41,491 nucleotides of DNA from Sharpea azabuensis DSM 18934 (GCF_000702165.1 NZ_JNKU01000024.1:1-41491), one strand, 5' to 3'; positions 1 to 7,482 are shown, counted from the first letter of the stretch. Numbers and translations are program-made. The notes: generated by a model not told the origin, from the letters alone.

Positions 1-1
1 A

Positions 2-67
2 ATAGAACGATTCTGGGAAGGGATTGAGAAGAGCAAAGCAAAACACCAGGCGCAAGCACAACAATAA
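2..67 (+). CDS. C-terminal end of an unidentified protein (partial)
   Basis: The frame opening at base 2 reads 21 codons to TAA at 65-67, ending in a Gln/Ala/Lys-rich tail (KSKAKHQAQAQQ). It enters from outside the window, so the start and family cannot be seen. It converges on rlmH, and its stop codon lies in the A-tract that serves as the U-run of the rlmH terminator. It could equally be chance, because only 66 bases are visible; the very low complexity tail gives no family clue. Confidence 0.4.
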   Translation: MERFWEGIEKSKAKHQAQAQQ

Positions 68-96
68 AAAAACAAGGCCAAATCTAATTGACCTTG
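66..96 (-). terminator. Intrinsic terminator of walJ-rlmH
   Basis: On the minus strand a 7-bp stem, CAAGGTC with GGCCTTG including one G-U pair, closes a 10-nt loop and is followed by seven T. The G-U pair exists only in the minus-strand transcript, which supports this orientation. It lies about 70 bases past the rlmH stop. Confidence 0.75.
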
Positions 97-163
97 CTTG
101 GTAGTTGTTTTGGATATTTTCTCTGTCTACTTGACAGGGGTCATATCACTCAAGGATAGCTTT

Positions 164-643
164 TTATTTGTGATAAGTTTCATTGTTGTTGATCTTAAAA
201 GCACGATAAATTTGTTCAATAAGAACAAGACGGAAAAGCTGGTGGGGCATGGTCATCTTTGAGATGGAGAGTTTCAAATTTGCGCGTTCTAGCACATCAT
301 CACCATGTCCTAGCGAACCACCAATCACAAAATCAATCGTACTATAGCCTGAAAGCATAATATCGTGCAGTTCGCAGGCAAAATGGAGAGAGTCCATTTG
401 TTTAGAAGATACGTCTAAGAGAATCATATAATCTCTTTCTTTCACATGATCTAAGATTCTTCTTCCCTCTTTCGCCTTAATCAATGCTTCTTCAGCCAAT
501 GTTGGGCGACGAGGAATACGTTCATCACTTACTTCAACGATTTCAAAATCACAATACCCCTGTAATCTCTTGCTGTATTCCGCAATACCTTCTTTGAGAT
601 ATTTCTCCTTCAGCTTGCCTACTGCAATTACTCTAATCTTCAT
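164..643 (-). CDS. rlmH: 23S rRNA pseudouridine-1915 N3-methyltransferase RlmH
   Basis: 159 residues, the normal RlmH length. RlmH is a cytosolic SPOUT-fold homodimer that methylates N3 of pseudouridine 1915 in helix 69 of 23S rRNA on assembled 70S ribosomes. Visible hallmarks are the SAM-binding FVIGGSLGHG loop (105-114), the knot segment MPHQLFRLVLIEQIYRAFKI (132-151) and the conserved C-terminal YHK. Start is ATG preceded by AGGAGGT with 5-nt spacing. It overlaps the end of walJ by 11 bases, so the two are cotranscribed and probably translationally coupled, an arrangement known from other Bacillota where rlmH sits near the wal locus. Confidence 0.97.
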   Translation of the reverse strand: MKIRVIAVGKLKEKYLKEGIAEYSKRLQGYCDFEIVEVSDERIPRRPTLAEEALIKAKEGRRILDHVKERDYMILLDVSSKQMDSLHFACELHDIMLSGYSTIDFVIGGSLGHGDDVLERANLKLSISKMTMPHQLFRLVLIEQIYRAFKINNNETYHK

Positions 644-1385
644 GCATACCTCCTGCTAACACATGAACCTGATCAGCACAACGAATCATCTTCTGATCAA
701 AATCAATCTGTAATTCATCAAAGACCATATAATAAGTATCCAAAGCAAGTTCTGGTGTATTGGCTTCTTGTGAAAGATGGGCTAAAGTGATTTCTTTTGT
801 ATGGGGACCAATGACTTCTGCCATCACACGGGCTGAATACTCATTGTTGAGATGCCCTGTATCACCCAAAATACGATTCTTTAAGACAAGTGGTCTTTTT
901 GTATTCATCAACATGCCAATATCATGATTGCTTTCGATAATATAATAGTTTAAGTCATGAATCAGGTCACGATTACGTTGACTGACATAGCCTGTATCAG
1001 TCATATAGAGAAGGCTTTCTTCGCCCTTGAAGATAAAAGCGATTGGGTTTGTCGCATCATGAGAGATACGTAGGACAAAGACTTGAAGGGAGCCAAATGT
1101 ATATTCCTGATAGGGAATCAGTTCATGCTGGTTATCAACATCATCCAGGTTGCCCTTAGCGGTATAGATCTTATCTTTGGTAAAGGTATGGATGTTCTTG
1201 GAATGATCATAGTGATCATGGGTTAAGAAGACATAATCTATGTCATCTTCACTTAAGCCTAATTCACTGAGTTTAAAATTGAGTTGTTTTTTTGTAATAC
1301 CACAGTCAATTAATATGCCTGTGCCATTTTCTTCGATAAAAGTGGCATTGCCTTTAGAGCCACTTGCAAGTACATAATATTTCAT
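633..1385 (-). CDS. walJ: WalJ/YycJ (VicX) metallo-beta-lactamase-fold hydrolase
   Basis: 250 residues. A metallo-beta-lactamase-fold protein of the YycJ/VicX family, usually the last gene of walRKHIJ and linked to cell-wall homeostasis and to coordinating DNA replication with division; the substrate is not established. The metal-binding motif THDHYDH is at 55-61, with the family opening ASGSKGNATF (7-16), LIDCG (25-29) and DTG further on. A longer frame reaches 1448, but ATG at 1385 has GGTGAT seven bases upstream and begins exactly at the conserved MKYYVLASGSKGN, so it is preferred. No walR or walK is in the window; here the pair is only walJ-rlmH, divergent from the next gene. Confidence 0.93.
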   Translation of the reverse strand: MKYYVLASGSKGNATFIEENGTGILIDCGITKKQLNFKLSELGLSEDDIDYVFLTHDHYDHSKNIHTFTKDKIYTAKGNLDDVDNQHELIPYQEYTFGSLQVFVLRISHDATNPIAFIFKGEESLLYMTDTGYVSQRNRDLIHDLNYYIIESNHDIGMLMNTKRPLVLKNRILGDTGHLNNEYSARVMAEVIGPHTKEITLAHLSQEANTPELALDTYYMVFDELQIDFDQKMIRCADQVHVLAGGMHED

Positions 1386-1461
1386 ATTTATCACCGGTTT
1401 GATTATATCATAATTAAGTTTTGAGACAATTGCGAAAATCAATACCATTCGAAATGCTTTG

Positions 1462-1470
1462 TGTTAAAAT
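1462..1470 (+). promoter_or_regulatory. Extended -10 promoter for the cytidylate-kinase-like gene
   Basis: TGT-TAAAAT is an extended -10 element ending 23 bases before the start codon of the plus-strand gene. No convincing -35 is present at 16-18 bases. A Shine-Dalgarno AAGGAGG follows at 1479-1485. Confidence 0.5.
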
Positions 1471-1493
1471 AAGATTACAAGGAGGGCTTTTCT

Positions 1494-2072
1494 ATGAGTA
1501 AAATAATCACAATTGCGAGAGAATATGGTAGTGGTGGGCGTTTAATTGCCCAAAAAGTAGCTGAAAAGTTGGGTCTTGTTTATTATGATAACCAGATTAT
1601 TGATTTAGCTGCAAAAGAGCTTGGTTTTGATATTGATACCATTCGTAAAGCAAGCGAAGAGAGAAGTTCTGGCTTCCTTTATTCAATGGCTGGTGGCAGT
1701 TTCCAGATGCCTCTTAATGATCAGGTCTTTGCGACACAAAGCAAGGTTATCCGCCATATAGCTAACCAGGAAAGCTGTATCATTGTCAATGGATGTGCTG
1801 ATTATATTCTAGAAGATTATGATCAGGTCCTAAAAGTCTTCATCCACGCACCATTTGATTCACGTTGTAAGCGTGTTGAAGAGATGTATAAGGAAGATGA
1901 GGGTGATGTACGCAAGAAAGTAAAAACTATGGATAAAAAGCGTGCAAACTACTATAATTACTACACAACAAATAAATGGGGCAATCTCAAGAACTTTGAC
2001 CTCACAATCAACAGTGATTTTGGTTTAGATGAGACAGCTGATATTATTGTAGAAATGTATAATAGATTATAA
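1494..2072 (+). CDS. Cytidylate kinase-like family protein
   Basis: 192 residues. P-loop NMP-kinase fold of the cytidylate-kinase-like family (Pfam PF13189 type). The N-terminus MSKIITIAREYGSGGR carries the family's modified P-loop GSGGR (12-16), followed by a helix, YYDNQII and the Arg/Lys-rich lid region around RCKRVEEMYK and KTMDKKRANYYNYYT. It lacks the classical GxxxxGKS loop of Cmk, so the true substrate is uncertain; family members are annotated only as cytidylate-kinase-like. Monocistronic: own promoter, Shine-Dalgarno AAGGAGGG eight bases before ATG, and its own terminator just after the stop. Confidence 0.85.
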   Translation: MSKIITIAREYGSGGRLIAQKVAEKLGLVYYDNQIIDLAAKELGFDIDTIRKASEERSSGFLYSMAGGSFQMPLNDQVFATQSKVIRHIANQESCIIVNGCADYILEDYDQVLKVFIHAPFDSRCKRVEEMYKEDEGDVRKKVKTMDKKRANYYNYYTTNKWGNLKNFDLTINSDFGLDETADIIVEMYNRL

Positions 2073-2076
2073 TAAA

Positions 2077-2099
2077 AGGAACCGGATGGTTCCTTTTTT
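2077..2099 (+). terminator. Intrinsic terminator
   Basis: AGGAACC / GGTTCCT 7-bp perfect stem with a GGAT tetraloop, followed by five T. Begins five bases after the stop of the cytidylate-kinase-like gene. Confidence 0.9.
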
Positions 2100-2110
2100 C
2101 ATAGACAAAT

Positions 2111-2135
2111 AAAAAGAGAAGGCTCATGCCTTCTC
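2111..2135 (-). terminator. Intrinsic terminator of rpmE
   Basis: On the minus strand GAGAAGGC / GCCTTCTC, an 8-bp perfect stem with an ATGA loop, then five T. Immediately follows the rpmE stop codon. Confidence 0.92.
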
Positions 2136-2141
2136 AGGGTC

Positions 2142-2345
2142 TTACTTAAGACCGTATTTCTTATTGAATTTTTCTACTCTACCATCAGCACTAGCGAATC
2201 TCTGCTTACCAGTGTAGAATGGATGGCAGTTTGAACAAGTATCAACACGAATTTCATCTAATACTGAACCAGATTCGAATTCAGCACCACATGATGTGCA
2301 GATAACTTTAACTTTCTTGTAGTTTGGATGAATACCTTTTTTCAT
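2142..2345 (-). CDS. rpmE: 50S ribosomal protein L31, zinc-binding type
   Basis: 67 residues, the usual L31 length. L31 bridges the 50S central protuberance and the 30S head. Two CxxC pairs are present (C16-x2-C19 and C37-x2-C40), so this is the zinc-binding (C+) form that zinc-starved cells replace with a C- paralogue; no second L31 gene is in the window. The opening [10 protein letters not shown] and the C-terminal [11 protein letters not shown] are typical. GAAGGAGA lies eight bases before ATG. Its position next to murA resembles the rpmE/murA(murZ) neighbourhood of other Bacillota. Confidence 0.97.
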   Translation of the reverse strand: MKKGIHPNYKKVKVICTSCGAEFESGSVLDEIRVDTCSNCHPFYTGKQRFASADGRVEKFNKKYGLK

Positions 2346-2364
2346 TTTCTTGTCTCCTTCCGCC

Positions 2365-2385
2365 TTAAGATATTGCCTATCTTAA
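2365..2385 (-). promoter_or_regulatory. Leader hairpin upstream of rpmE (candidate L31 leader)
   Basis: TTAAGATA / TATCTTAA perfect 8-bp inverted repeat with a 5-nt loop, about 20 bases upstream of the L31 start and just ahead of its ribosome-binding site on the transcript. Bacterial L31 genes are known to have autoregulatory leaders; whether this hairpin matches a described class cannot be told by eye. No U-run follows, so it is not a terminator. Confidence 0.4.
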
Positions 2386-2453
2386 AGTAAGTTAATAAGT
2401 TGCTACAACATAATAGCATTTCCAATTCAATAAAACAATAGTTTTTTTAGAAA

Positions 2454-3728
2454 TTAATCATCAACTTCATAACGTGAAATTTGCGCGCCTAGAGCGATTA
2501 ATTTACGATCAATATTGTCATAGCCACGGTCAATATGATAGACATTACCAATCTCAGTTACACCATCAGCCATCAAGCCGGCAACAACTAAAGCAGCCCC
2601 ACATCTTAAGTCAGTGGCATTGACACGTGTACCGTGTAAGTCTGTTTTGCCATTGACATAACAGCATGCATCGCCTACTTCAATATTCGCACCCATTTTA
2701 TTTAATTCAGCACAATGCTTAAAGCGTGCTGTATAGATTGTATCCGTCACTTTACTCTGTCCTTCAGCCTGTGTTAAGAAAGCTGTAAGCGGCTGTTGTA
2801 AGTCAGTAGCGAAGCCTGGATAGATCTGTGTCTTGATTTCAATTGGCTTTAAGTGTTCGATATTGCCATAGACAAGAATCGTATCGCCAATAATTTCAAA
2901 GACTACGCCCATTTCTCTGAGCTTTGAAAGCAAGGCATCAAGATGCTGTGGAATAACATTCTGGATTAAGACCATATTTCCCATTGCTGCTGCAATAATC
3001 AGGAATGTTCCTGCTTCAATACGGTCAGGAATGATTTCATGGACTGCACCACCCATGTAGTCAACACCTTCAATGACGATTGTATCCGTACCAACCCCTC
3101 TGATCTTAGCGCCCATCTTTGTCAGTAAGTTGGCAACATCGATGATTTCAGGTTCTTTGGCTGCATTTTCAATTGTTGTCTTGCCATCAGCTCTAACTGC
3201 AGCAAGCATAATATTGATTGTTGCCCCAACAGATGCAAAATCAAGATAAATACGGTTGCCCTTCAAATGATCGGCATGTAAATGGTATGAACCCATATTT
3301 TCATCATAGGTAATCGTTGCTCCAAGAGCTTCAAAGCCCTTTAAATGTAAATCAATAGGACGAGGGCCTAAATAACATCCCCCTGGCATTTTTATCGTTA
3401 CATCCCCATATTTTCCAAGTAAAGCACCCATAAAATAATAAGATGCTCTTAATTTATCAACCGCATCACTAACTAAAGGCGTATTGATCATGGTTTCAGG
3501 ATTAACCTTTAAAGTATCTTCTTCTAGTTCTACTTCACAATTCAATTCCTTCAACAATACCATCAATGCATCAACATCAGAAATTTCTGGAACACCCATA
3601 ATTTCTACAGGCTTTTCAGCTAATACAATGGCAGGAATTAAGGCAACAGTTGCATTCTTTGCCCCACTTATACGTACAGTACCTTTTAATTTATGTCCAC
3701 CTTCAATGGCAATTACTTCTTGTGACAT
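2454..3728 (-). CDS. murA: UDP-N-acetylglucosamine 1-carboxyvinyltransferase (MurA type)
   Basis: 424 residues, full length. First committed step of peptidoglycan synthesis in the cytosol: transfer of enolpyruvate from PEP to UDP-GlcNAc. Two inside-out alpha/beta domains. Visible catalytic residues are K24-N25 in SGAKNA, C118 in the PGGCYLGPRP loop (the fosfomycin target), D309 in FATDLQQP and R402 near the C-terminus; all key residues are intact, so fosfomycin sensitivity of the enzyme itself would be expected. Bacillota commonly carry two paralogues; adjacency to rpmE points to the one usually called MurZ or MurAB. Start ATG is preceded by AAAGGAGA. Confidence 0.95.
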   Translation of the reverse strand: MSQEVIAIEGGHKLKGTVRISGAKNATVALIPAIVLAEKPVEIMGVPEISDVDALMVLLKELNCEVELEEDTLKVNPETMINTPLVSDAVDKLRASYYFMGALLGKYGDVTIKMPGGCYLGPRPIDLHLKGFEALGATITYDENMGSYHLHADHLKGNRIYLDFASVGATINIMLAAVRADGKTTIENAAKEPEIIDVANLLTKMGAKIRGVGTDTIVIEGVDYMGGAVHEIIPDRIEAGTFLIIAAAMGNMVLIQNVIPQHLDALLSKLREMGVVFEIIGDTILVYGNIEHLKPIEIKTQIYPGFATDLQQPLTAFLTQAEGQSKVTDTIYTARFKHCAELNKMGANIEVGDACCYVNGKTDLHGTRVNATDLRCGAALVVAGLMADGVTEIGNVYHIDRGYDNIDRKLIALGAQISRYEVDD

Positions 3729-3776
3729 TATTGTCTCCTTTGACTTAATCTATTTCAAATGTTTAAACCAAAACAC

Positions 3777-3782
3777 ATTATA
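3777..3782 (-). promoter_or_regulatory. Possible -10 element for murA
   Basis: A perfect TATAAT on the minus strand about 50 bases before the murA start. No good -35 is seen, so the assignment rests on the -10 hexamer and position only. Confidence 0.35.
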
Positions 3783-3854
3783 CTTATTTCACACGAAAAA
3801 TCACTATAAATAATTTTATCCATAGCTCACCCTATTATAAACATGACTCCCACC

Positions 3855-3882
3855 AAAAATCAAAGCATATCATCACTTTGAT
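3855..3882 (-). terminator. Possible second terminator between the MFS gene and murA
   Basis: ATCAAAG / CTTTGAT 7-bp inverted repeat with a 10-nt loop, followed on the minus strand by a short T-run. It lies about 40 bases beyond the strong terminator of the upstream MFS gene, so it would be a back-up. The stem is AT-rich and weak. Confidence 0.3.
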
Positions 3883-3923
3883 AATTTTCCTAAAGTCATT
3901 TTCTTTTTTTCAGTTGTATAACG

Positions 3924-3949
3924 AAAAAAATAGTACCAAAGGTACTATT
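3924..3949 (-). terminator. Intrinsic terminator of the MFS gene
   Basis: On the minus strand AATAGTACC / GGTACTATT, 9-bp perfect stem with a TTT loop and at least five following T. The upstream arm contains the stop codon of the MFS gene. Confidence 0.92.
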
Positions 3950-5177
3950 CAATACTTTGTGGTGTTTGAGCAGAAATCCTAAAAAACAAAAGGCCAATAA
4001 TAAAGAAACAAGCAATAGCTCCAACACCTAAACGCTGGTTTCCTGTCACCTGGGTAATCAAGCTCATCAACAACGTCCCTAAAATAGAGGCACCCTTACC
4101 ACAAATATCTAAGAAACTGAAATATTCGCCTGAGCGTTCCTGAGGAATGATTTTGGTGAAGTATGATCTTGATAAAGCCTGGATACCACCTTGGAACATA
4201 CCCACACATACTGCTAAAATCCAGAAATGAAGCTGAGTGCTCATGAAGACGGCAAACATCGCAATGCCAAAATAAGCGATGATACAAATCGTAATGAGTT
4301 TTGTAGCACTCTTTTTTGTCGAAAGCTTGCCAAAGATGATAGCAGCTGGAAAAGCCACAAACTGTGTTACCAATAATGCCAATAATAGACCAGTACTATC
4401 AAGACAAAGCGCACTGCCATAAGCTGTTGACATATCAATAATTGTATAGACACCATCAATATAGAAGAAGAAAGCAATAATAAAGAAGAGCACTTTCTTA
4501 TTTTTACCAATTCCTTTTAAAGTATGACCTAGCTGACTTAAGAGATGCTCATGTTCATTATGATCAATGAAATGGACTTGTTTGTATGCATTAAGAAGTG
4601 GCAATGACATGACAAGCCACCATACACCGACAATCACAAATGCAATCAACATTGCCATTGACATACTTAAGCCAAGCTTTTCAGCATTTAAAACAATCAC
4701 TAAATCGATAATAAATGGAATACAGCTGCCAATATAGCCCCAGGCATAGCCCTGTGATGAAACATCATCAATGCGCTCATCCGTCGTCACATCGCCTAGT
4801 GTAGAATCATAAATGATAAGACTAAGCTGATAGAACACCTTCGCAACCATAAAGATCCCCAAGAAGACCATCCATTGCTTTGTTAGGCCAAGAAGCATGG
4901 CAAGAAATGAACCACCAACAACAAGTGTTGTCAGGACTTTCTTCTTATGTCCTTGTTTGTCTGAATAGGCTCCCATGATTGGTCCAATTAAAACAACCAG
5001 TAATGTTGAAAGTGAGATAGCATAGCCCCATGTTGCAAGATATGTGGAACTTTTAATACCTGCTTCTTTGGCTAAGGAATGAAAATAAATTGGTATGAGA
5101 GTGGAGACCATTAAAGTGAACGCAGAATTCGCCACATCATAAAGGACCCACTTCTTTTCTAATGCCGTGAGTTTCAT
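3945..5177 (-). CDS. UMF1-type major facilitator superfamily transporter
   Basis: 410 residues with about twelve hydrophobic segments; inner-membrane. The opening KKWVLYDVANSAF (9-21), then GPIMGAYSDKQGHKKK (64-79) as the loop 2-3 MFS signature and QALSRSYFTKIIP in the second half, are typical of the UMF1/Atg22-like MFS family (YxiO type), whose members have been associated with efflux of amino acids or other small molecules. The substrate cannot be read from sequence. Shine-Dalgarno GGGAGGATACT precedes the ATG. It follows the lipase-GDPD pair with 90 bases between, containing a 9-bp inverted repeat near its probable promoter. Confidence 0.85.
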   Translation of the reverse strand: MKLTALEKKWVLYDVANSAFTLMVSTLIPIYFHSLAKEAGIKSSTYLATWGYAISLSTLLVVLIGPIMGAYSDKQGHKKKVLTTLVVGGSFLAMLLGLTKQWMVFLGIFMVAKVFYQLSLIIYDSTLGDVTTDERIDDVSSQGYAWGYIGSCIPFIIDLVIVLNAEKLGLSMSMAMLIAFVIVGVWWLVMSLPLLNAYKQVHFIDHNEHEHLLSQLGHTLKGIGKNKKVLFFIIAFFFYIDGVYTIIDMSTAYGSALCLDSTGLLLALLVTQFVAFPAAIIFGKLSTKKSATKLITICIIAYFGIAMFAVFMSTQLHFWILAVCVGMFQGGIQALSRSYFTKIIPQERSGEYFSFLDICGKGASILGTLLMSLITQVTGNQRLGVGAIACFFIIGLLFFRISAQTPQSIE

Positions 5178-5221
5178 AGTATCCTCCCATAAAAATGCTT
5201 ATTATCAGTATAGTGAGGAGC

Positions 5222-5251
5222 ACTTATGTTGACTTCAAGAGGAACATAAGT
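5222..5251. repeat. 9-bp inverted repeat upstream of the MFS gene
   Basis: ACTTATGTT / AACATAAGT, perfect, spaced by 12 bases. No T-run on either side, so a terminator is unlikely. A TATACT -10-like hexamer for the MFS gene lies about 14 bases downstream of the repeat on the minus strand, so the repeat covers the region where a -35 would sit: a plausible operator, or an mRNA hairpin between the GDPD and MFS genes. Confidence 0.45.
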
Positions 5252-5267
5252 TTACGTAAATTTGCGG

Positions 5268-5993
5268 TTAATTTTTCATCATTGTTTTTACACGATCGGG
5301 ATAATTAGTTATGATGGCATGAACATGCGCATTGATGCTTAATTGAATATCTCTTGGTTCATTAACCGTCCAGACATTAATATCCAAGTGTGCTTTTTGA
5401 GCCTCTTTCATAAAATGTGGATAACGCACTGTATAAACCAATGGATGCAAGGCTTCAACGCCTAGCTTTAAAGCATAGCCACACATATTGACAGGGATGT
5501 CATCATAAAGCAATCCACATTTCGCATCAGGATTTAATTCCTTGATTCTTACAATCGAATAATGATTGAAAGAAGAATAGATAACCTGATCTTCCATTTT
5601 TAAGTCTTTTACAAGCTGAAGAACCTTTTCTTCAATGCCTTCATAAAAGACTATACTTGTCTTGAGTTCAATATTCATATACATGCCTTTTTCTTTCATC
5701 AACAGAAGCACTTCTTCCAATATTGGAATAAGAACTTTGCCATATTCAGGAAACTGCTGATTAAAATTGAACTGGCGTAACTGCCCAAATGTATAATCAC
5801 ATACCAAACCCTTGCCATCACTCGTTCGATCGATGAGTTCATCATGAATAACCACGAGCTGACCATCTTTTGTCATCTGGACATCAAGCTCTACGCCATC
5901 CGCACCACATTCATAAGCTTTCAAAAATGCCGGTAAAGTATTCTCTGGGGCATAGCCACTTGCTCCACGATGAGCCCAAACTTCAATTTTCAT
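5268..5993 (-). CDS. Glycerophosphodiester phosphodiesterase
   Basis: 241 residues, GDPD TIM-barrel family. Hydrolyses glycerophosphodiesters (deacylated phospholipids) to an alcohol and glycerol 3-phosphate with a divalent metal. Catalytic and metal residues are visible: H8-R9-G10 (AHRGASGYAPENT), E35 and D37 (GADGVELDVQ), H50 (VVIHDE). There is no signal peptide, so it is probably cytosolic. Start ATG at 5993 is used because AAGGAGT sits seven bases upstream; a longer frame would begin inside that site. Separated by five bases from the preceding lipase gene, so the two are coupled. Confidence 0.93.
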   Translation of the reverse strand: MKIEVWAHRGASGYAPENTLPAFLKAYECGADGVELDVQMTKDGQLVVIHDELIDRTSDGKGLVCDYTFGQLRQFNFNQQFPEYGKVLIPILEEVLLLMKEKGMYMNIELKTSIVFYEGIEEKVLQLVKDLKMEDQVIYSSFNHYSIVRIKELNPDAKCGLLYDDIPVNMCGYALKLGVEALHPLVYTVRYPHFMKEAQKAHLDINVWTVNEPRDIQLSINAHVHAIITNYPDRVKTMMKN

Positions 5994-5998
5994 TACAA

Positions 5999-7003
5999 TC
6001 ACTCCTTCAAAAACTTAAAAATCCAATTATAGTATTTTAATCGTATATCATCTGTCGCATTAAAAATCTCATGACGTGATTCATCAAAGCGAACAAGCTG
6101 GATATGTTTATTTTTGTATGCAAGCATATCCTGGGCATAGTTTTTAACCATGGTATCCTTGCCCGCTTGAAACAGTAAGACCGGTATTGCGATTGCTGAT
6201 GCATTCTTGATTATTTCTTTGCTGGCAGATAGAGCTGCCATCGCCCAGCCATAGGTTGAAGCATTAGTACGATAGCTTTCATGCTTCTGTCTTTGTTTAT
6301 ATTGATAATAATAACGCACTTCGGACATACAGCTGCTTTGATCAAAGGCAGGAATAAAGCTAAAGCCGGATTGGGCAACAGCCTTTTCCTTTTCTTTATG
6401 TAATAGCTTGGCGTAAGCTTCAATGGACAATATGGCAATGCGTGGTAAACCTGTCTTCATTTTGATCATTGGCGCACTGAGGATAGCTTTATGGTAATAA
6501 TGTGGATAGTGTTCAAGAAAGAGCGTTGTTACAGCTCCACCCATGGAATGGGCAAAGATATCGCATGACTCTGTTTGTCCTAATGGTATAACAACCTCGT
6601 CCATAAACGTCTTTAAATCCATAACATAATCATCAAAGCTCTTAATATAAACGAGTTCATTATTGATGATTTCTCTTTCCGATTCACCATGACCTCTTTG
6701 TTCAAGAAAGAAGACATTATAGCCTGCTTGATAGAAATACATAGCAATTTCATGATATTTCCCAAAAAAGCCACAAAAGCCATGCATGATCACCATCGAC
6801 TTAGCAAGATGATCCTGTAAGCCATAATAGTAACGTAGTTTCATACCTTCTTTATTCAAAAGAAAGCCACTATGAACATGTTCGATTAGCCAGTGCTTAC
6901 ATGTTGTTGCCATATATTGAGGAAACTCTTCATCATTTAAAAGATATACGCCTTCAGGTAAAGCCCCTTCCTCAATTGTCATGCCATCAAGCTTCTTCAT
7001 CAT
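5999..7003 (-). CDS. Alpha/beta-hydrolase, monoacylglycerol lipase/lysophospholipase type
   Basis: 334 residues. Serine hydrolase of the monoacylglycerol lipase (Hydrolase_4) family: MIMHGFCG oxyanion-hole region, EQRGHGES before the nucleophile, nucleophile elbow AHSMGG with Ser about 153, then QAGKDTMV (acid) and ESRHEI (His) near the C-terminus. No signal peptide; likely acts on intracellular or membrane-derived lysolipids. The start is placed at ATG 7003, preceded by GGTGGTGA; GTG codons further upstream lie within that ribosome site. Together with the downstream GDPD this is a short phospholipid-degradation operon: acyl removal followed by glycerophosphodiester cleavage. Confidence 0.85.
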   Translation of the reverse strand: MMKKLDGMTIEEGALPEGVYLLNDEEFPQYMATTCKHWLIEHVHSGFLLNKEGMKLRYYYGLQDHLAKSMVIMHGFCGFFGKYHEIAMYFYQAGYNVFFLEQRGHGESEREIINNELVYIKSFDDYVMDLKTFMDEVVIPLGQTESCDIFAHSMGGAVTTLFLEHYPHYYHKAILSAPMIKMKTGLPRIAILSIEAYAKLLHKEKEKAVAQSGFSFIPAFDQSSCMSEVRYYYQYKQRQKHESYRTNASTYGWAMAALSASKEIIKNASAIAIPVLLFQAGKDTMVKNYAQDMLAYKNKHIQLVRFDESRHEIFNATDDIRLKYYNWIFKFLKE

Positions 7004-7023
7004 GCTATTCACCACCTAATAAT

Positions 7024-7052
7024 ATATTACAACCACTATGTACCCATCACAA
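7024..7052 (-). promoter_or_regulatory. Sigma-A-type promoter of the lipase-GDPD operon
   Basis: TTGTGA - 17 bases - TAATAT on the minus strand, about 20 bases upstream of the lipase start. Confidence 0.55.
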
Positions 7053-7100
7053 CATTATCAGCCTCTTTTACAAAATCTTATCCTTCCATTAAATTAAATA

Positions 7101-7127
7101 AAAAAGTTGCCTGAATATACAAGCAAC
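7101..7127 (-). terminator. Weak hairpin with T-run facing the lipase promoter
   Basis: GTTGC / GCAAC 5-bp stem with a 12-nt loop followed by six T on the minus strand. No minus-strand gene ends close by; it would insulate the lipase promoter from antisense transcription through the tRNA-Glu gene. Confidence 0.4.
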
Positions 7128-7165
7128 CTTCAACCTATGACTGTTATGAAAATATTGAGATTTTC

Positions 7166-7194
7166 TTTTACTTCATTGTAAATTGTGCTATACT
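7166..7194 (+). promoter_or_regulatory. Extended -10 promoter of tRNA-Glu
   Basis: TGC-TATACT extended -10 ending 10 bases before the mature tRNA; a poor TTTTAC -35 lies 17 bases upstream. Confidence 0.6.
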
Positions 7195-7204
7195 ACAAGC
7201 ACAT

Positions 7205-7281
7205 GGTCGGTTGGTGAAGTGGTCAACACACTTGGTTCTCATCCAAGCATTACAGGGGTTCGAACCCCCTACCGACTACCA
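7205..7281 (+). tRNA. tRNA-Glu (anticodon CTC)
   Basis: 77-nt cloverleaf with CCA encoded. Acceptor GGTCGGT pairs ACCGACT (first pair G-U), anticodon stem CTTGG/CCAAG holds loop TTCTCAT giving anticodon CTC (reads GAG), T-arm AGGGGTTCGAACCCCCT. A single gene with its own promoter. The usual glutamate tRNA of Bacillota has TTC; this is the minor isoacceptor. Confidence 0.93.
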
Positions 7282-7305
7282 ATGAAAAATAAACCTATCA
7301 GGGTA

Positions 7306-7335
7306 TAAAAAAAGGAAAGCCTAGCTTTCTTTTTA
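7306..7335. terminator. Bidirectional terminator between two convergent tRNA genes
   Basis: GAAAGC / GCTTTC stem with a CTA loop, A-run upstream and T-run downstream, so it works in both directions: for tRNA-Glu (plus) and tRNA-Gln (minus). Confidence 0.8.
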
Positions 7336-7361
7336 AAATGTCAATTTTATTGTAAAAAAAA

Positions 7362-7436
7362 TGGCTGGGGTAGTAGGATTCGAACCTACGAATGGCAGAT
7401 TCAGAGTCTGCTGCCTTACCGCTTGGCTATACCCCA
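7362..7436 (-). tRNA. tRNA-Gln (anticodon CTG)
   Basis: 75-nt cloverleaf with encoded CCA. Acceptor TGGGGTA pairs TACCCCA, D-arm AGCCAAGCGGTAAGGCA, anticodon stem GCAGA/TCTGC with loop CTCTGAA giving CTG (reads CAG), T-loop GGTTCGAATCC. The U1-A72 first pair is the usual tRNA-Gln identity feature of bacteria that make Gln-tRNA by transamidation. Confidence 0.93.
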
Positions 7437-7448
7437 ATGACATGGTTT

Positions 7449-7476
7449 ATTATACACTATATTGAGGAGATGTAAA
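7449..7476 (-). promoter_or_regulatory. Promoter of tRNA-Gln
   Basis: TTTACA - 16 bases - TATAAT on the minus strand, 12 bases upstream of the tRNA 5' end. It overlaps the leader of the divergent gltX gene. Confidence 0.8.
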
Positions 7477-7482
7477 GAGTAA

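Noticed and set aside
3484-3813. Plus-strand open frame of 109 codons antisense to the start of murA
   Set aside because: It lies on the complement of a confident gene, has no ribosome site and its composition (Ser/Thr/Ile-rich) is the usual antisense shadow.
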